Of a DNA stretch of 64,000 bases, positions 59,873 to 64,000 are shown piece by piece. This DNA is from Oenanthe sinensis. Lineage: Eukaryota; Streptophyta; Magnoliopsida; Apiales; Apiaceae. Numbering within the stretch: position 1 is the first letter of the stretch; the number at the start of each line of letters is the position of its first letter. The stretch lies in the NCBI GenBank assembly GCA_028671895.1, contig CM053794.1, forward strand, positions 25,282,501-25,346,500. Reading direction: 5' to 3'. The notes beneath the pieces were generated by a model. That model was not told the origin of the DNA and searched no databases. It saw nothing but the letters and a program-made list of their open reading frames with translations. The position numbers and the translations under genes are program-made.

Positions 59873-60900
59873 TTCTACCCTTTATTGATGTTGCGCATTT
59901 TGAACATGTATTCTGAACTTTTGCCATTGTGCGTTGGGATTTACATTTTAGTATGTCGTGTTTTTTATGCTGTTGGACTAGTATGAAGCTTGCAAATTAG
60001 TTACTTTTATTGCAGGAAATATTATGAAAATTGGGGTCCGATCTATTGGTTCCTACTTCCTACTGATATACATGCAATGTCATTTGTTTTATCATAAAAG
60101 CAAATACAGAAATTACATAAAAAATTACTTGCAAGTGCATTTTGTAGTACAGTCCTTTTATCTTATAGAAAAAGATTGCAGGTCTTTATTTAAAAAAAGG
60201 GACTAGCCTCTTGTTATATATACTTCCTCTCTCCATTCTAGTAGTTAATTTTGATATATTCATGAAAACTAAATTTTGTAGTTCTTGTTCATTTTTAAAA
60301 TTATAAATATTTTAATAGGCATATAAATGAAAGTCAAAATTGAACAAACTAAAAGTTTAATGTTAGACTAGTAAGAACTAAGAAGGAACAGAACTAGGCT
60401 ATGAAGTCTAAATAATAAAGATAGGTTTTCAATTTTTCATACCAGGCTTACAGCCTCATTTATTTTGCTCAAATATATTCCTGTTTGGTTTTTAACAGGG
60501 TGGGAAGTCGGTATCAAATAATTGTTGTCGACAAGTGTTTAAATCTATATTTATCTCATTTAAAAAGTTTAAATCTAGTAAAATGGTTAGAGATATGTCA
60601 ATAAATAATTTATAAATTATTATTTTGTGTCTTTTATAACAAAAAGATAAAAAAATTAAAATAATTGTTTTAAATGCGATAAATAATGTAACCCCCGAAT
60701 TCACACAAAAATTATATATTAATTATATTTGTAATAAGAAAAAATGGATAAATAATATCACTTAGATAAATGGACGTGACAATCACTTATTATGAATCCA
60801 GACCCTAGTAAATATATATAAACTAATAATTTGAAAGCCATACTAAAATTTAAATTTAATTTAATATGAATAAATTAAACAAATAAAAAAACAAAACAAA
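59873..60900. other. 3' flank and AT-rich intergenic sequence
   Basis: 3' UTR of the proteasome gene followed by AT-rich DNA; no gene recognised. Confidence 0.4.
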
Positions 60901-60974
60901 TGGCCCATGCAGGTCTCGAACCTGCGACCTTCGCGTTATTAGCACGACGCTCTAACCAGCTGAGCTAATAGGCC
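60901..60974 (-). tRNA. trnI-AAU: tRNA-Ile (anticodon AAT)
   Basis: The minus strand reads GGCCTATTAGCTCAGCTGG, then anticodon loop CTAATAA, variable loop and GGTTCGAGACC T-loop, ending GGGCCA. All four stems pair; the acceptor stem has one T-G wobble at position 5. The length of 74 nt is standard and no intron is present. A-box and B-box internal promoter sequences are intact. Confidence 0.97.
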
Positions 60975-61072
60975 CGATGAACAATTCACATATCAATATT
61001 TATTTAATCTATTAAACATATAATTGAATATTATTAAGAAAGAGTTGCAGCAAATCTGAGGAATTGAAGAAG

Positions 61073-62908
61073 ATGGGAGAAAACAAAACCGAAGCAAAAC
61101 AAGAAGATTACGAGGTACCCCCTTATTCCCTTTTTCACACACACACTTTTTGTTTCATGTGTACCCATTTTTATGTTTCAACCAAGAACTTACTATATGC
61201 ATAATTATTCACTACGCTCAATCAACTAATGTGCTTTCTGATTTAATGATGCTTATAATATTCTTATGTGTTTTTTTTAATTATAGATTTTATGTCAAAT
61301 CTTGATTATTGTCCTAATTATTCTTGCAAAATATACTCAAAGTTCATGGCTTTTTTTAATACAATTTCCCTGTTTCTTGATTGACCCCATATGCAATGCA
61401 ATTACAGATGAATTTTGACTAGTTTGTAGATATTTAAATCTTTTGGTGTTTTAAAATCATTGTCTAAGTTAGTCTTTGCTTTGATTATGAGAAACCTTTT
61501 TCTTCTTCGTTTATTAGTTATGTGCACTTGTTTAAGTATCTGTGATTGTCATAATTATCTGGAACCAAAACATACCTTGTGGAAGGTTGTTTTTAATATG
61601 TGCTCTTCTTGGTATGCTCACGATTCTGGTCTCAGCATTATGTTAGATATTGTTATAATCTTATGACCAAGTGCACCAGGCTAATGCAAGGGAAGGGTCA
61701 GGAACGCAGTCTTACCATTACCCTTATCTTTTATGAAGAGACAGTGTCCACAGTTTTGAACCTGTGACCTAGCCAATAATATGGTTGACTTATTGCACAA
61801 GGTTGGGTCCGGTTTACCTAAAACTATAGGTCTGTGCGCGAACTGGGTTCCACTTCTAGCAGTGATACGGATTTCTTTAGAGCTGAAATTGATCAGCTGG
61901 TCAGTGTTTATTGTGTGTAATTTTGGTCGTCCAATTTTACTGTTAGAATATTGAAATGCTTTCTTGTGCACACTAATCACATCGTAGATGTCGTGTAACA
62001 GTTGATACACTAGAAAGAGAGAATTCCATTCCAATGATGCAGATTATGAAAACGTTTTCTTGTGCATATATAAGAAACCATGCTTGCATGATTAGCATTC
62101 TATTACACTAAGTAAATCGTAGATGTTGTGTGAGAATTAGGATATTTAAAGAAAGGCCCATTTCCCCATTTTCTGTAGACTTTGTATATGTTGATTGTGT
62201 TACTACTAATGTTTAGGGTGGTTACTATGCTATGCATCTTAATCATGTAATTGTTAAATCATGTACACACTGTACTTCTGCAGGTTGAAGGAAAGAAGCA
62301 AGCTGCCGCAGATGTTCTATTTAATTATTCATCGTTTGCTATGACATGTATTGGAAATCAGGTGCGACCTTGTGACTTAAGAATGCATCTAATGAAGGTA
62401 ATTATGTTATATATTTTTTAGCTGTGACTTGTATGTCACTATTTTCATCTATATATATGTAATTATTCTATAACTAGATACCTTGAGGAATAAGCAAGTT
62501 GCTAGTAAGGACAAGATAGGCTTACAACAATTCTCTCACAATTTTACCAGTAAGTTACATGGTCCTAATTGATGAAATTTTACACAGGATATTCTAGCAT
62601 TAAAAGCCATATGGGCACATGATGAATTTTCCGTTTGCATTTTTTGTGTTCAATTAGAAAACTGGTCTCCGATGTGACTGTTAGTTTAATTTCATAGTTT
62701 GATAATATGATTAGCTGGCTTGATCTTTTATAATAACCTTATAATTAGATATGTGTTTTTTTGTGAATATATATTTTAGGAGATCTCTGGTATGCCAACT
62801 TCTCTCAAGGATTCTTCACAAAATTCTGGTTCTCCTAAAGCAGGGACTGCATCAAGCTCAGGCATGCAACTTGATAAAAATGAGAGTTTTCGAGCACTAC
62901 TGGCTTGA
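61073..62908 (+). CDS. Small uncharacterised plant protein, 94 aa
   Basis: Three exons, 61073-61114, 62284-62397 and 62780-62908 (GT-AG, in phase), encode 94 aa. The core FNYSSFAMTCIGNQVRPCDLRMHLMKEISGMP (two stretches, residues ~27-57) has two cysteines and looks conserved. The N-terminus is Lys/Glu-rich and the C-terminus Ser/Gly-rich, ending DKNESFRALLA. No membrane segment or signal peptide is seen. I recall similar short plant proteins without known function. Intron 1 (1.2 kb) contains a SINE in reverse orientation. Confidence 0.75.
61664..61808 (-). mobile_element. tRNA-derived SINE in intron 1 of the 94-aa gene
   Basis: On the minus strand: a degraded A-box region, B-box AGGTCACAGGTTCAAAACTG, then ggtaatggtaagactgcgttcctgacccttcccttgc and tagcctggtgcacttgg. 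This is the layout of the common dicot SINE with 'ggtaaggctgcgtac' and 'gggtgcaccgggct' blocks. It lacks a clear T-tail. Confidence 0.75.
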
Positions 62909-63300
62909 ATTATCCTTAAGCCCAAGGATCCACTTTCCGTCACAATCTAACCACTAAATTACCGTGTTCATGGTACTTGCAGTGGATTAAATTTCTATGT
63001 AGACTTATGGAATGTGCATGCATTGAAAGAGAGCCACCAAAGCATTGCTAATTGTGCTTGGGAAATATGACCTGTGTTTTGCACACGTTAATTTATTTTT
63101 AATTTTACTATGATGTTTGTGCAAAAATTATATATTTTATTATATGATAAATAAAAAAGGAAAGGAGGTTCTTAGTGATTTAAGGAACTTTTGAGTCTCA
63201 TGTAGGTTTGTAGTACTATTTTATCATTCATTCTTTAAAAATAAATATAGAAGCTTTGTTAGAATTCAATATAAAATTATAAGATTCTAGTAAGTCAGTC
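62909..63300. other. 3' flank of the 94-aa gene
   Basis: Likely 3' UTR and AT-rich spacer; nothing else recognised. Confidence 0.3.
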
Positions 63301-64000
63301 TGTAACACCCCGATACTATTTACCCTGATCTTATACTATATTCTAACATTTTGGTTCACTCGAAAGCCCATTTTTGGGCCCTTACTCGAAAGCCCATTTT
63401 TGGTCGAGAGTGAATCACGGACGTCCATTTTTGGGGAACTTTGTCTTTCGTGTCCATAACAAATTGTGAGAATATTGGATAATAATATAAATATTAGATT
63501 TTAATATACTATTTATAATATTTGAATTTTATATTTAAAAAAAAGGGATTTTAATGTGTTGTTGATTATAGAACTTTATATCACCTATTTTAGTATTTTA
63601 GAGATTTAAATAGTAGAATTAAATATGTTGGTAATGAGTATTGAAAATTGATCTTTAATAATGTTTTGGATAAAATCTTTGTTACACATATTATATATTA
63701 GATATAATTTGATATCTCATGTGCTAAAGGGTTTATCTTTTATTGTCATAGGAGATCCTGAGTTCGACTCACCTACATATACTCATTTGTAAAGTTATAA
63801 GTTAAATTATTCAAAACAAAGATATAAATTGACTATTTTAGTATATTTTTAATACTAAATTTATACTTATAATTGTCTATAAATGAATTCATATTAAAAT
63901 AAAAATTATATAAATAGGTTAATCTTTTATTTCATTTTTTAAATTAATGGATGAGATGATTAACCATAATAGTGATAAAAGTTGATTGAATGGTATATTT
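63301..64000 (+). mobile_element. Possible LTR start, running off the right edge
   Basis: TGTAACACCCCGATAC at 63301 is the kind of start seen in plant LTRs (compare the TRIM at 16980). It is followed by two copies of TCGAAAGCCCATTTTTGG 26 bp apart (63360 and 63386). No inner features or second end are in the window, so this is tentative. Confidence 0.35.

Noticed and set aside
1..64000. CRISPR array, operons or prophage
   Set aside because: No regularly spaced identical repeats; all genes have eukaryotic exon-intron structure.

Overview
This is a nuclear segment of a flowering plant, almost certainly a eudicot and probably an asterid. The evidence is AT-rich DNA, many short exons with GT-AG (and a few GC-AG) introns, plant-specific genes, and plant-type LTR retrotransposons, TRIM, SINE and MITE insertions. 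Species cannot be fixed from the sequence alone. Gene models were built by eye from reading frames, splice sites and remembered family motifs; none was checked against a database.

Left part, about 1-20 kb, is repeat-dominated. A Ty1/copia (Sirevirus-like) element lies on the minus strand. It has a 5' LTR at 10962-11706, a tRNA-Met primer-binding site, gag, pol and a long extra 3' gene broken by many stops. That extra gene is cut at about 1285 by another LTR in the opposite orientation, which runs off the left edge. Next comes a cluster of gene fragments at 12.7-14.2 kb: a kinesin-8 motor remnant, then a head-to-head chimera of the cyclophilin and RLP24 genes whose intact versions sit at 23-25 kb and 20-21.6 kb. 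A gypsy-like LTR/gag remnant (14.5-16.1 kb) follows, then a copia LTR carrying a complete, young TRIM with a perfect 5-bp target-site duplication (16980-17664), a LINE-type RNase H remnant and a MITE.

Right part, 20-63 kb, is genic. In order: RLP24 (ribosome biogenesis, +); a cyclophilin-like protein with a twin-arginine transit region (-); an uncharacterised 285-aa plant protein (+) whose third intron holds a copia fragment interrupted by a hAT-type MITE; a decaying gene (32.6-34.9 kb); LEO1/VIP4 of the PAF1 transcription complex (+); an AHK1-type hybrid histidine kinase (+); proteasome subunit alpha-7/PAD1 (+); tRNA-Ile(AAT) (-); and a small 94-aa conserved-looking protein (+). The window ends in what looks like the start of another LTR.

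The genes are unrelated housekeeping or signalling genes and do not form a pathway. The most interesting material is the shuffled gene-fragment cluster, the distinct short motif arrays in the U3 regions of the copia LTRs (one repeated in front of the extra gene), and three GC-AG introns within two neighbouring genes.
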